Positions 6,984-13,471 of a DNA stretch of 15,364 nucleotides are shown piece by piece. The stretch's first letter is position 1, and every line of letters starts with the position of its first letter. The notes beneath the pieces were generated by a model. It was given only the letters and a program-made list of their open reading frames with translations, searched no databases and was not told the origin of the DNA. The stretch covers positions 1 through 15,364 of the forward strand of contig CAYRTS010000073.1 in assembly GCA_964427285.1 (NCBI GenBank). The letters run 5' to 3'. A program made the translations under genes and the position numbers. The DNA is from SPCO01 sp964427285. Its GTDB lineage: Bacteria > Chloroflexota > Limnocylindria > Limnocylindrales > CSP1-4.

Positions 6984-7883
6984 ATGCTGGACTTCATCCC
7001 GAACCCGATCGCGCTTCAGCTCGGACCGCTTCCCGTCTATTGGTACGGGATCGGGTATGCCCTCGGGCTGGCTGTCGCCTACCAGATTCTGGTTCGGCTG
7101 TCAGCGCGAGCCGGAGAAGATCCCGAGGTCGTTGGCAACGGGATGATCGTCGTGGCGATCGCGGCGCTGATCGGCGGGCGCCTCTACCACGTGATCGACC
7201 AGTGGGCGCTCTACCAGGACAACCTCCTCAAGATTGTCCTCCCTCCGTACTCGGGCCTCGGCGTCTATGGCGGGATCGCGACCGGGCTCATCGCGGTCAT
7301 CGTGTACGTCCGAAGAAGAGGGCTGCCGTTCTGGCGCTGGGTGGACATCATCGCGCCGGCACTCTTTGCCATGCAGGCGGTCGCGCGCTGGGGCAACTTC
7401 TTCAACCAGGAGCTGTACGGCCCGCCGACCACCGCGCCCTGGGGGATCCCGATTGAATGCGCGTATCGCGTTGCCGCCTACCTCTGTCCGACGTTCGACG
7501 AGACGACCCGCTTCCAGCCGCTCTTCCTGTACGAGTCGTTGTCGGGGCTGCTTGGGGCGGTCGTGCTGATCTGGCTTGGGTTCCGGTTGCGATCGTGGCT
7601 TCGGCCGGGCGATCTGATCCTGATCTTCTTCGTCTGGTACGGGATCGTGCGGTTCGGTCTGGAGTTCCTGCGCGAGGGCAACTGGATCCTGTTCGGCATC
7701 CCGACGGCGCAGATCGTCTCCCTGCTGTTCATCGTGCCGTCGCTCGCGGCGCTGGTCTGGCGGCACCGTCTTGATGACTCCATCGATACTCCACCGAGCC
7801 GCGCGGAGGGCTCGACCTGGGGCGCCCTCGGGTGGGTGGTCGAGGATGACGACGAGGGCGAGCCGGCCGACACCACGGCTTGA
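6984..7883 (+). CDS. lgt: Prolipoprotein diacylglyceryl transferase
   Basis: A 299-residue polytopic membrane enzyme that moves diacylglycerol from phosphatidylglycerol to the lipobox cysteine of prolipoproteins, the first step of lipoprotein maturation. Visible landmarks are LPVYWYGIGYALGL near the N-terminus, the Lgt signature RWGNFFNQELYG with Arg135 (equivalent of the essential Arg143 of E. coli), QPLFLYES for the usual HP-x-Q-LYE region, and FGLEFLREGNW near the end. The usual HGG motif is YGG here (Tyr95), as I recall for Chloroflexota homologues. A short acidic tail (EDDDEGEPAD) follows the last helix. The stop is separated by a single base from the ATG of the downstream acyltransferase, so translation is probably coupled. 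Confidence 0.96.
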   Translation: MLDFIPNPIALQLGPLPVYWYGIGYALGLAVAYQILVRLSARAGEDPEVVGNGMIVVAIAALIGGRLYHVIDQWALYQDNLLKIVLPPYSGLGVYGGIATGLIAVIVYVRRRGLPFWRWVDIIAPALFAMQAVARWGNFFNQELYGPPTTAPWGIPIECAYRVAAYLCPTFDETTRFQPLFLYESLSGLLGAVVLIWLGFRLRSWLRPGDLILIFFVWYGIVRFGLEFLREGNWILFGIPTAQIVSLLFIVPSLAALVWRHRLDDSIDTPPSRAEGSTWGALGWVVEDDDEGEPADTTA

Positions 7884-7884
7884 G

Positions 7885-8769
7885 ATGGCGGACCCCGCCA
7901 CGACACGCACACCCCGGCGCCGCCCGCCCCCTGGTCGGGTCTCAACGGAGGCGGATGCCGCTGCCCGCGGCGGCGCCGTCGAAGGCCTGGCCTGGCTCGG
8001 CCGCACGCCCGAATCGAAGGCCTCTTCGAGCTACCGGTTGCTGCGGATGCTCGTTCGCTTCATCCTGTTCGTCGTCTTTCGGTTTCAGATCCGGATCGAG
8101 GGCCGGGAGCATCTGCCGACGGCTGGCTACTTGCTGGTTGCGGCGGCCCACCGTGGCTGGATTGATCCCTTTGTCGTGATCCATGCGCTGCCGGTGGAGC
8201 CACGCGCCTGGTTTCTCGGCAGTGGTCCGTCCACCTTCACGTCGCGCTGGCGCGAGTGGCTCATCCGCAGGCTGGGCGGCCTGCTGCCGGTCTGGCGGGG
8301 CGGCGTGGGCGTGGAACAGCATGTGGCGTCGGCGCGGGCGGTTCTGGGCAACGGCGGTGTCTTTGTCCAGATGCCGGAGGGCACGGTCAGCGGCCCGCCC
8401 GGGCGCCTCGGGCCGTTCCGCGTTGGCTGGGCGGTGATGGCGTTACGGACGGACGCCCCGATCGTGCCGCTGGCGATGGCCGGAACGGAAGAGCTGTACC
8501 TGGGTCGACGGCTGGCGTCCCGGGTCCTGCCCGCCACTTCGGCTCGGGCCTTGGCCGGGCTGGAGGTTGACGCTTCGCTGCCGGCCCCGGGCTCGCGCGA
8601 GGAGCTCGAGGTCGCTCGTCGGATGAGCGAGGGGCTGGCGGCGATCCTGGCTCCGGCCGTCGAGGCGCTGCACCCGTGGACCGTGGATCCACCGACGCAT
8701 CCGCGCAGGTTTCGGCATCGCCTGACCTGGCTGCTCCTGCGCCCCGGCCGCCTCGATCGCGACGGCTGA
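7885..8769 (+). CDS. PlsC-like 1-acyl-glycerol-3-phosphate acyltransferase
   Basis: A 294-residue phospholipid/glycerol acyltransferase (PF01553). Motif I is H89-x4-D94 (AAHRGWIDPF), motif III is P164-E-G-T (MPEGTVSGPPGR), and motif IV is APIVPLAMAG. The region before the catalytic domain has a hydrophobic helix at about 53-67 and a disordered Arg/Pro-rich N-terminus. The family esterifies lysophosphatidate to phosphatidate at the inner membrane; the exact acceptor is inferred. ATG at 7885 is chosen because it lies one base after the lgt stop; an in-frame start at 7771 would overlap lgt by over 110 bp and give a non-conserved extension. The last codons (GRLDRDG) form one copy of a 31-bp direct repeat found again at 9223. 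Confidence 0.9.
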   Translation: MADPATTRTPRRRPPPGRVSTEADAAARGGAVEGLAWLGRTPESKASSSYRLLRMLVRFILFVVFRFQIRIEGREHLPTAGYLLVAAAHRGWIDPFVVIHALPVEPRAWFLGSGPSTFTSRWREWLIRRLGGLLPVWRGGVGVEQHVASARAVLGNGGVFVQMPEGTVSGPPGRLGPFRVGWAVMALRTDAPIVPLAMAGTEELYLGRRLASRVLPATSARALAGLEVDASLPAPGSREELEVARRMSEGLAAILAPAVEALHPWTVDPPTHPRRFRHRLTWLLLRPGRLDRDG

Positions 8770-8771
8770 AC
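8741..8771 (+). repeat. 31-bp direct repeat, copy A (end of plsC-like gene)
   Basis: Copy A covers the last codons and stop of the acyltransferase. It matches copy B at 9223-9253 at 29 of 31 positions, differing only at the 7th (G/T) and 22nd (A/G) bases; the shared core is CCGCCTCGATCGCG. The two copies flank the acetamidase remnant. Confidence 0.8.
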
Positions 8772-8776
8772 AATGC

Positions 8777-8798
8777 CTGAGGCCGGCGGCCTGCTCAG
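8777..8798. terminator. Possible bidirectional hairpin between convergent genes
   Basis: AGGCC-GGC-GGCCT (8780-8792) forms a 5-bp GC stem, and an alternative pairing CTGAG/CTCAG uses 8777-8781 and 8794-8798. It lies just after the acyltransferase stop and overlaps the end of the convergent acetamidase remnant. No U-tract is present, so it would be a weak or factor-dependent terminator at best. Confidence 0.28.
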
Positions 8799-9193
8799 CC
8801 GAAGATGGAGCGGGGGCAGTAGGCCGTCACGATCCAGTTTGGCTGGTCCACGATCTCGCTGATCCGCAGGTCTCCAGCGACACTCAGGAGAAGGTACGCG
8901 TCCAGCGCGGCGAGGCCATGCTCCGCGCCCAGCCGGTCGATCATCCGTCGGACGGCATCGCGTGCCGCAATCATGAGATCCGGGCCAACGCCGTCGGCCG
9001 CATACCAGCCGGCCGTGTTTGTCGAGAGTCCCAGCGGCCCCGACGTGCGGAACTCCGGCGCCGTGACCCGGACATCCCGGCGAACGGTCAGGCGAACGCG
9101 AGCGCGCATCGGCGTCTCGATCGCGGTGCCGCACACCTCGCCATCGCCCTGGGCGGCATGGCCGTCGCCGAGGCTGAACAGCGCGCCCGGCAC
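8795..9193 (-). pseudogene. Acetamidase/formamidase C-terminal remnant
   Basis: The 132-residue frame is unmistakably the C-terminal part of the FmdA/AmdA family (PF03069). It contains GALFSLGDGHAAQGDGEV, the GPDLMIAARDAVRRMIDRLG helix and the terminal AYLLLSVAGDLRISEI to NWIVTAYCPRSIF. Full-length members are roughly 300-410 residues and hydrolyse acetamide or formamide to acid and ammonia. The N-terminal half or more is missing: upstream in frame only about 23 further codons exist before a TGA at about 9263-9265, and recognisable homology stops near 9215, next to the 31-bp repeat copy B. GTG at 9193 is the first start codon in the remaining frame, but the product would lack most of the fold and the N-terminal metal-site residues. 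Read as an inactive fragment. Confidence 0.85.
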
Positions 9194-9222
9194 GGCAACC
9201 GGGACCTTGGCCCCTCTCTTTG

Positions 9223-9253
9223 GCCCCGTCCGCCTCGATCGCGGCGGCTGAAC
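9223..9253 (+). repeat. 31-bp direct repeat, copy B (at the broken end of the acetamidase remnant)
   Basis: 29/31 identical to copy A at 8741-8771 and in the same orientation. It begins within about 30 bp of the end of the acetamidase C-terminal homology, so the remnant is bracketed by the repeats. This placement suggests a recombination or insertion junction. Confidence 0.8.
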
Positions 9254-9548
9254 CTCGGCTCCTCACGGCCGATCAGGGTTGGGTCGTTCTTCCCAGAAGG
9301 ACACAGGCGCCTCGTCGGGGTCGTCCAGACCTACCACGACCTCGATGGCTGGCATCATCCGGCCGAATCGGGCTCACCGGCTGATCGATGCCCGCCCGAA
9401 ACGCGCGAATCGGCCGATTACGGCCACTTCTACCGCGGATCTGCGCCCGATATGGCGCTCGCGGCCGCCGGTGAGGGAGGTTTGTACCGCTTGGAAGAAC
9501 ATGTCCCGCGGTGGCAGGCGGCCCGGTTCCGCGCCTCCCTGCCGCCCG
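9254..9548. other. Gap of about 300 bp before cystathionine beta-synthase, no confirmed gene
   Basis: No family is recognisable on either strand. The plus-strand frame of the following gene stays open through this stretch but shows no conserved sequence, and a TATACT box marks the real start at its end. On the minus strand a 31-codon frame (9263-9358, beginning MMPAIEVVVGLDDPDEAP) has coding-like third positions and ends 10 bp before repeat copy B. It may be the tail of another broken gene. Confidence 0.5.
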
Positions 9549-9554
9549 TATACT
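9549..9554 (+). promoter_or_regulatory. -10 box of the cystathionine beta-synthase gene (TATACT)
   Basis: TATACT followed by exactly 8 nt and ATG at 9563. The element decides the start among several in-frame possibilities, because the frame is open far upstream. Leaderless translation is inferred. Confidence 0.62.
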
Positions 9555-9562
9555 CGGCCGCG

Positions 9563-10990
9563 ATGCAGTACGCCGAATCGATCCTCGATCTGGTCGGGGG
9601 TACGCCACTCGTCCGCATTACCCGGATCATTCGCGACCTCGGCCCGGTCGAGCGCCAGCCGCTCCTGCTGGCCAAGCTCGAAATGCTCAATCCGGGCGGC
9701 TCTGTCAAGGACCGGATCGGGTTGCCGATGATCGAGGCCGCCGAGCGAGCGGGCCTGCTCAAGCCGGGCGGCACGATCATTGAGCCGACTTCGGGCAACA
9801 CCGGCCACGGCCTCGCAATTGCCGCCGCTCTCAAGGGCTATCGCTGCATCTTCGTGATGGCTGACAAGCAGTCCTCGGAGAAGCAGCAGCTGCTCCGGGC
9901 ATACGGCGCGCAGGTCGTCCTGTGCCCGACCAACGTGGCGCCCGAATCGCCCGAAAGCTACTACTCCGTGGCCGCGCGGCTGGCCCGGGACATCCCAGGC
10001 GCGTTCAAGCCGGACCAGTATTGGAACATGGAGAACCCGGCGGCCCACGAGCGTACGACCGGCCCCGAAATCTGGGATCAGACCGAGGGCCGGATCACGC
10101 ATTTCGTGGCGAGTGTCGGGACCGGCGGCACGATCTCTGGTGCGGCCCGCGCCCTCCGCCAGCGCAACCCGGCGATCCAGGTGATCGGCGCCGATCCTGA
10201 GGGCAGCGTCCTGTCCGGTGATACCGCGCGCCCGTACCTCACTGAGGGCGTCGGCGAGGACTTCTTCCCGGGCACGTACGACCCGGCGATGGTCGATCGC
10301 TGGGTGCGGGTCAGCGATCGCGACGCCTTCACAATGGCCCGCCGGTTGACCCGCGAAGAGGGGATCCTGGCCGGGGGGTCGTGCGGCACCGCGCTGGTCG
10401 CCGCGCGCGAGGTGGTCCGCGAGCTTACGGAGGCGAACTCGGGGGGCGGGCGCGAGGCCGTGGTCGTCGTCCTGCTTCCCGACGGCGGCCGGAACTACCT
10501 GTCCAAGCTCTACAACGACGAATGGATGCGTGCCAACGGGCTGCTCGCCACGGCCGGGGCCGTCGTGCGCATCGCGGACCTGCTGGCGGACCGCCACCAC
10601 GCCGGCCCGCTGCCCGATGTTGTCCTCGCCCGGACGACCCAGCGGGTGGGCGACGCCATCGCCGTCCTCCAGGAGTACGGGATCAGCCAGCTCCCCGTGT
10701 CCGAGGCGCCCGACGGCGATGACCTCGCGGCCATCGTGGGCTCCATTACCGAGAAGGGCTTGCTGGATCGAGCCTTCCGCGATCCGACCGTCGTCGAGCG
10801 GACGGTCGGCGAGGTGATGGACCGGCCGCTTCCGTTGGTCGAGTCGACCGCCACCCTCGATGAGGCCTTTGCGCTGCTGTCCGGCGGGGCGGCTGCGCTG
10901 GTTGCGATCCGCGGCGATCGCCCGGTCGGGGTCGTCACCAAGCTCGACTTCCTGGAGTACCTGGCGCACCGCCCGACACATCCGGATTAA
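9563..10990 (+). CDS. cbs: Cystathionine beta-synthase with C-terminal CBS-domain pair
   Basis: A 475-residue PLP enzyme condensing homocysteine with serine to cystathionine, the first step of reverse transsulfuration. The fold-type II catalytic domain spans about 1-330: GGSVKDRIG carries the PLP lysine Lys49, EPTSGNTGHGLA is the substrate loop, and GTGGTISG binds the PLP phosphate. The segment PTNVAPESPESYYSVA with YWNMENPAAHERTTGPEIW is characteristic of cystathionine beta-synthases rather than CysK/CysM. Residues about 345-475 form two CBS motifs (RVGDAIAVLQEYGISQLPV and TLDEAFALLSGGAAALVAI), a usual nucleotide or S-adenosylmethionine-sensing module. No haem-binding extension is seen. The partner cystathionine lyase-type gene lies about 3 kb downstream on the same strand. 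Note that O-acetylserine-dependent activity cannot be excluded. Confidence 0.93.
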   Translation: MQYAESILDLVGGTPLVRITRIIRDLGPVERQPLLLAKLEMLNPGGSVKDRIGLPMIEAAERAGLLKPGGTIIEPTSGNTGHGLAIAAALKGYRCIFVMADKQSSEKQQLLRAYGAQVVLCPTNVAPESPESYYSVAARLARDIPGAFKPDQYWNMENPAAHERTTGPEIWDQTEGRITHFVASVGTGGTISGAARALRQRNPAIQVIGADPEGSVLSGDTARPYLTEGVGEDFFPGTYDPAMVDRWVRVSDRDAFTMARRLTREEGILAGGSCGTALVAAREVVRELTEANSGGGREAVVVVLLPDGGRNYLSKLYNDEWMRANGLLATAGAVVRIADLLADRHHAGPLPDVVLARTTQRVGDAIAVLQEYGISQLPVSEAPDGDDLAAIVGSITEKGLLDRAFRDPTVVERTVGEVMDRPLPLVESTATLDEAFALLSGGAAALVAIRGDRPVGVVTKLDFLEYLAHRPTHPD

Positions 10991-11022
10991 CTCACTGGCC
11001 GCTTGACTCCAGGGATCGCGTG

Positions 11023-11047
11023 TGACAGTTTGTCACTGTCATGACAG
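11023..11047. promoter_or_regulatory. TGACAG/CTGTCA repeat operator over the antitoxin start codon
   Basis: Three half-sites lie in 25 bp: TGACAG (11023-11028), CTGTCA (11036-11041) and TGACAG (11042-11047). The last two form the perfect 12-bp palindrome CTGTCATGACAG that contains the antitoxin ATG at 11041-11043. A second palindrome, TGACA-GTT-TGTCA (11023-11035), abuts it. A -35-like TTGACT is at 11003-11008. Such repeats at the start of a toxin-antitoxin operon are the usual binding site for the antitoxin itself. Confidence 0.6.
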
Positions 11048-11508
11048 AGACATTGGCACTCAGTGTTCCCGAGGCAGCCGCCAGGCTCGGGCTGAGTGAG
11101 CGGACGATCTGGCGGCAGATCCGTTCCGGTGAGCTCAAGACCCGGCGCAAGGATCGGCGGGTCTTGGTCCTCGTCGAGGGTGCGTCGTGGACACCGATCG
11201 GGCCGGCGCGCGGCCACCGGACCGGTGAAGCCGTCGCGCCGTACGGGACGGTTCGTGAATGGGAGGTCGCGGGGTTCCCATACACGGAAGGCGTTGTGGG
11301 GCGTCACCGCAAGGCTCGGCTGGCGCGCCGACGCGCGGCGTTCGCCGAGATGGACCGGCTCGCCAAGCTAACGCGGCCCGATCCCGACGGCCTGACCGCC
11401 GTCGACTACATCCGTGCCGAGCGAGATCACCCCCGCGCCCTTGAAGGCGGCGACGCAGCCGACCGTGCCCTGGAGAAGTTGGCCCGTGACCGACGTCGTC
11501 GTCGATAG
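11041..11508 (+). CDS. Excisionase-type HTH antitoxin of a PIN-toxin module
   Basis: A 155-residue protein beginning with a MerR/excisionase-like helix-turn-helix (HTH_17 type) at about residues 7-45: LSVPEAAARLGLSERTIWRQ, then IRSGELKTRRKDRR and a beta-hairpin wing. The rest is basic and helical (RKARLARRRAAFAEMDRLA, then VDYIRAERDHPRALEG), a plausible toxin-wrapping tail like those at the C-terminus of VapB/Phd proteins. Its end overlaps the PIN toxin gene by 23 bp, and the TGACAG repeats cover its start codon, fitting autorepression. The antitoxin role is inferred from this arrangement. The DNA-binding domain type differs from the AbrB, RHH or Phd folds usual for VapB. An independent regulator is the alternative. 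Confidence 0.75.
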   Translation: MTETLALSVPEAAARLGLSERTIWRQIRSGELKTRRKDRRVLVLVEGASWTPIGPARGHRTGEAVAPYGTVREWEVAGFPYTEGVVGRHRKARLARRRAAFAEMDRLAKLTRPDPDGLTAVDYIRAERDHPRALEGGDAADRALEKLARDRRRRR

Positions 11509-11923
11509 CAGCGTGGTCGCTGCCTGGCTGCTCGTCGACGAGCCGTTGCACGAGCGCGCTCGACAGGTCCGGTTGACGTTCGAGGGTGGCGACCGTGAGC
11601 CGATCGTAGCTGAACACTACGGCTTCGAAGTCCGAAACGCGCTTACGCGCGCCGCTCGGCGAGGCAGGATTGGGTGGCCGGAGGTGCGGTCGGCGATGGC
11701 CGCGCTCGCGGCATTCGAGCCGGTGGTCATCCCGCTGGATCCACGAGATCGCTTGATCGTGGACCTCACCGAGCGCTACGGGCTCGGGTGGGGCGACGCC
11801 CACTGGGTACACACGGCCGCCCGGCTGGACCTGCCGTTGGTGACGGCTGATCGACGACTCGCCCGCGCCGTCCCCGACGAGGTCGCGATCGTCGTTTATC
11901 TGGGTGATGACGAGGGCGCCTGA
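11486..11923 (+). CDS. VapC-like PIN-domain ribonuclease toxin
   Basis: A 145-residue PIN protein with the conserved acidic quartet: D7 (VVVDSSVVAAWLL), E48 (HYGFEVRNALTRAARRG), D104 (GWGDAHWVHTAARL) and D122 (LVTADRRLARA), which bind the metal ions for RNA cleavage. VapC toxins typically cut tRNA or rRNA and are neutralised by the co-encoded antitoxin. GTG at 11486 is chosen because the PIN fold starts with VTDVVVDSS at once; it overlaps the antitoxin end by 23 bp and has GGAG at 11472-11475. An earlier in-frame ATG at 11414 would add 24 non-conserved residues. All four catalytic residues are present, so the toxin looks functional. Confidence 0.9.
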   Translation: MTDVVVDSSVVAAWLLVDEPLHERARQVRLTFEGGDREPIVAEHYGFEVRNALTRAARRGRIGWPEVRSAMAALAAFEPVVIPLDPRDRLIVDLTERYGLGWGDAHWVHTAARLDLPLVTADRRLARAVPDEVAIVVYLGDDEGA

Positions 11924-11938
11924 GGAACCCGGCCCCGC

Positions 11939-11944
11939 TACACT
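11939..11944 (+). promoter_or_regulatory. -10 box of the alpha/beta hydrolase gene (TACACT)
   Basis: TACACT lies 16 bp after the toxin stop, about 58 bp before the first hydrolase ATG. Unlike the leaderless genes, this transcript would have a leader of roughly 50 nt ending in a strong ribosome site. No clear -35. Confidence 0.42.
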
Positions 11945-11987
11945 CCGAAGTCGGGACGAAGCCGCGTTTCCTTTCGATCCGGGACCC

Positions 11988-11993
11988 AGGAGG
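11988..11993 (+). promoter_or_regulatory. Shine-Dalgarno AGGAGG that selects the hydrolase start
   Basis: AGGAGG is one of the few strong ribosome sites in the window. It is 3 nt from ATG 11997 but 9 nt from ATG 12003, which favours the second ATG. Confidence 0.6.
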
Positions 11994-12002
11994 CGAATGG
12001 CG

Positions 12003-12876
12003 ATGACAGGCCAAACCTTGCGCCTCGCGGATCGCCGGGCCATGGCGTTCGAGGAGACCGGCGACGCAGCCGGTGCGCCGATCTTCCTGGCCCACGGCCT
12101 CGCGGGGTCTCGGCTTGAGGCCCGCGTCGTGGCGGCCGCGGCCATGCGGGGGAGGTGTCCACCTCGTCTGCCCAGACAGGCCCGGTTTCGGCGAGTCCGA
12201 CCCTCGGCCAGGCCGGGGGCTCGCCGATTGGCCGGGCGATGTGGCGGCCCGGGCTGATTCGCTCGGGTTCCAACGCTTCGCCGTCCTTGGGTTCTCTGGC
12301 GGCGGTCCGTTCGCGCTCGCGTGCGCCGCGGCCCTCGGGTCACGGATCTCCGCGTGCGGGCTCGTGACCAGCCCCGGCCCGCTGGACCGCACCGGATCGA
12401 CCGCGGGCATGACGCCGCTCAACCGTGCGATCTTCGGCGGAGGCCGGCGGGCGCTGATCATCGCCAACCTCCTGTTCCGGCTGATCGCGAGGACCGCGAA
12501 AGCCGAACTTTCCGTCGTCGCCAGGCGACTCGGCCAGGGGATGGGGGCCCCCGATCGCCGCACGCTGGCTGACCCGGGCATCGCCGAATCCTACGGAGAG
12601 GCCGTGCGCGAAGCCTTCCGACAAGGGCCCGGCGGCGCCACGATCGAGGCCCGCATCCTCATCCAACGCTGGCCATTCGCGCCAGAGGAGATCCACGTCC
12701 CGACCCTGATCTGGCATGGTGCCGAAGACCGCAATGTGCCTGTCGCCAGCGGCCAGCGCCTGGCCGATCAGATCCGGGTGGCGCGACCCCAGGTGGTCGC
12801 TGACGCCGGCCACCTGCTGTTCTTCGAGCACGCCGAAACGATCCTCCGCGATCTTCGGAGCGCTGCGGTGCCATGA
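12003..12876 (+). pseudogene. Alpha/beta hydrolase, interrupted by a +1 frameshift in a G run
   Basis: An alpha/beta-fold hydrolase of about 290 residues split over two frames. The first part (from ATG 12003) reads MTGQTLRLADRRAMAFEETG with the oxyanion-hole segment FLAHGLAGS; it goes out of frame at GGGGG (12148-12152). The second frame continues without loss of homology: GVHLVCPDRPGFGESDP, nucleophile elbow GFSGGG (Ser codon 12295-12297), acid region GAEDRNVPV and catalytic His in AGHLLFFEHAE. Removing one G restores a complete protein, so the break is a one-base insertion, either genuine or a homopolymer sequencing error. The second frame alone would lack the first strands. The stop overlaps the next ATG (ATGA, 12873-12876). 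Substrate unknown. Confidence 0.85.
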
Positions 12877-12940
12877 GCGAGGTTGTCGGGCGTGGCGCCG
12901 AACTGGAACGGCTGAGCGACCTCCTCGACCACGCGGCGGC
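12873..12940 (+). pseudogene. N-terminal stub of a probable AAA/LuxR-type ATPase regulator
   Basis: The frame opens MSEVVGRGAELERLSDLLDH, which resembles the VGR-x-AEL-xx-L start of large AAA_16/LuxR-type ATPase regulators just before their Walker A loop. The similarity ends after about 22 residues, where sequence of a different family begins. The ATG overlaps the hydrolase stop as ATGA, the normal arrangement in an operon, so the start looks native and the body of the gene has been lost. The stub is short, hence the modest confidence. Confidence 0.45.
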
Positions 12941-13306
12941 CATCTGTGTTGTGCTCCAGCCGAAGAGCTTGCTGGGATCTTCAACGTGCCGTCGGTCAAG
13001 ACCACGGTGTTTCCAGGGCCGACGGATAATTGCATCGTCGAGAGCGACTCCGGCGATCCGCTGGTTGCCTGGTCCTTGACGACCGCGCAATCCGGCCCGG
13101 TCTTCGATGCCTTTACCGGGGACCCTACATCGATCGAGGTGTCCGGGGTCGGCTACAAGGCCGCCATCGTTGCGAATACGGGACTCATGGTCGTCAAGGG
13201 TGACGCACTCCTCGTCATCAGCATCTCCGGCGGTGCCGATCTCACCGAGGACGAGGTGATCGACATCTCGAAGCAGATCGGCACCATCGCGGCCGGCCGG
13301 ATGTAG
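12941..13306 (+). pseudogene. DUF3558-like lipoprotein C-terminal domain remnant
   Basis: The frame ending at TAG 13306 reads AEELAGIFNVPSVKTTVFPG, then TDNCIVESDSG, then GVGYKAAIVANTGLMVVKGD and TEDEVIDISKQIGTIAAGRM. This resembles secreted DUF3558-like lipoprotein domains, which begin with a C-x-LLT-x-EE-L motif and have a second Cys before a GLG-x-A-x-Y segment. The first residues of that motif (ICVVL) are in the frame of the upstream stub, and one base is missing after CTC at 12954-12956. The signal peptide and lipobox are absent. It therefore looks like a 5'-truncated, frameshifted fragment joined to the ATPase stub. Function of the family is not established. Confidence 0.55.
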
Positions 13307-13471
13307 GGACGCGGAACCATTGCCGCTCGGGGCGTTGTCGACGAGCCCCGAAGGGGAGCCGCTGTGACCCGTCGCTGGGCGTTCGTGACGATCGACCCGG
13401 CGGCCGGGTTCAGCGGTCTGGCGGTGCACGCACGGCGACAGCCAGACCCAGTTGGATGCGATCATCCCCGG
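13307..13471. other. Intergenic stretch with a 7-bp hairpin
   Basis: TCGGGGC (13327-13333) and GCCCCGA (13345-13351) can pair around an 11-nt loop, shortly after the remnant stop. It has no T-run, so termination is uncertain. The rest holds an in-frame extension of the acetyltransferase from GTG 13364 without conserved sequence. Confidence 0.35.

Noticed and set aside
8918..9562. A 215-codon N-terminal extension of cystathionine beta-synthase in the same frame
   Set aside because: The extension crosses the acetamidase remnant and has no conserved sequence, while TATACT 8 nt before 9563 and the family N-terminus MQYAESILDLVGGTPLVR mark the start.
9374..10981. A 535-codon minus-strand open frame antisense to cystathionine beta-synthase
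   Set aside because: The sense frame has every catalytic motif; the antisense frame shows none and mirrors its codon pattern.
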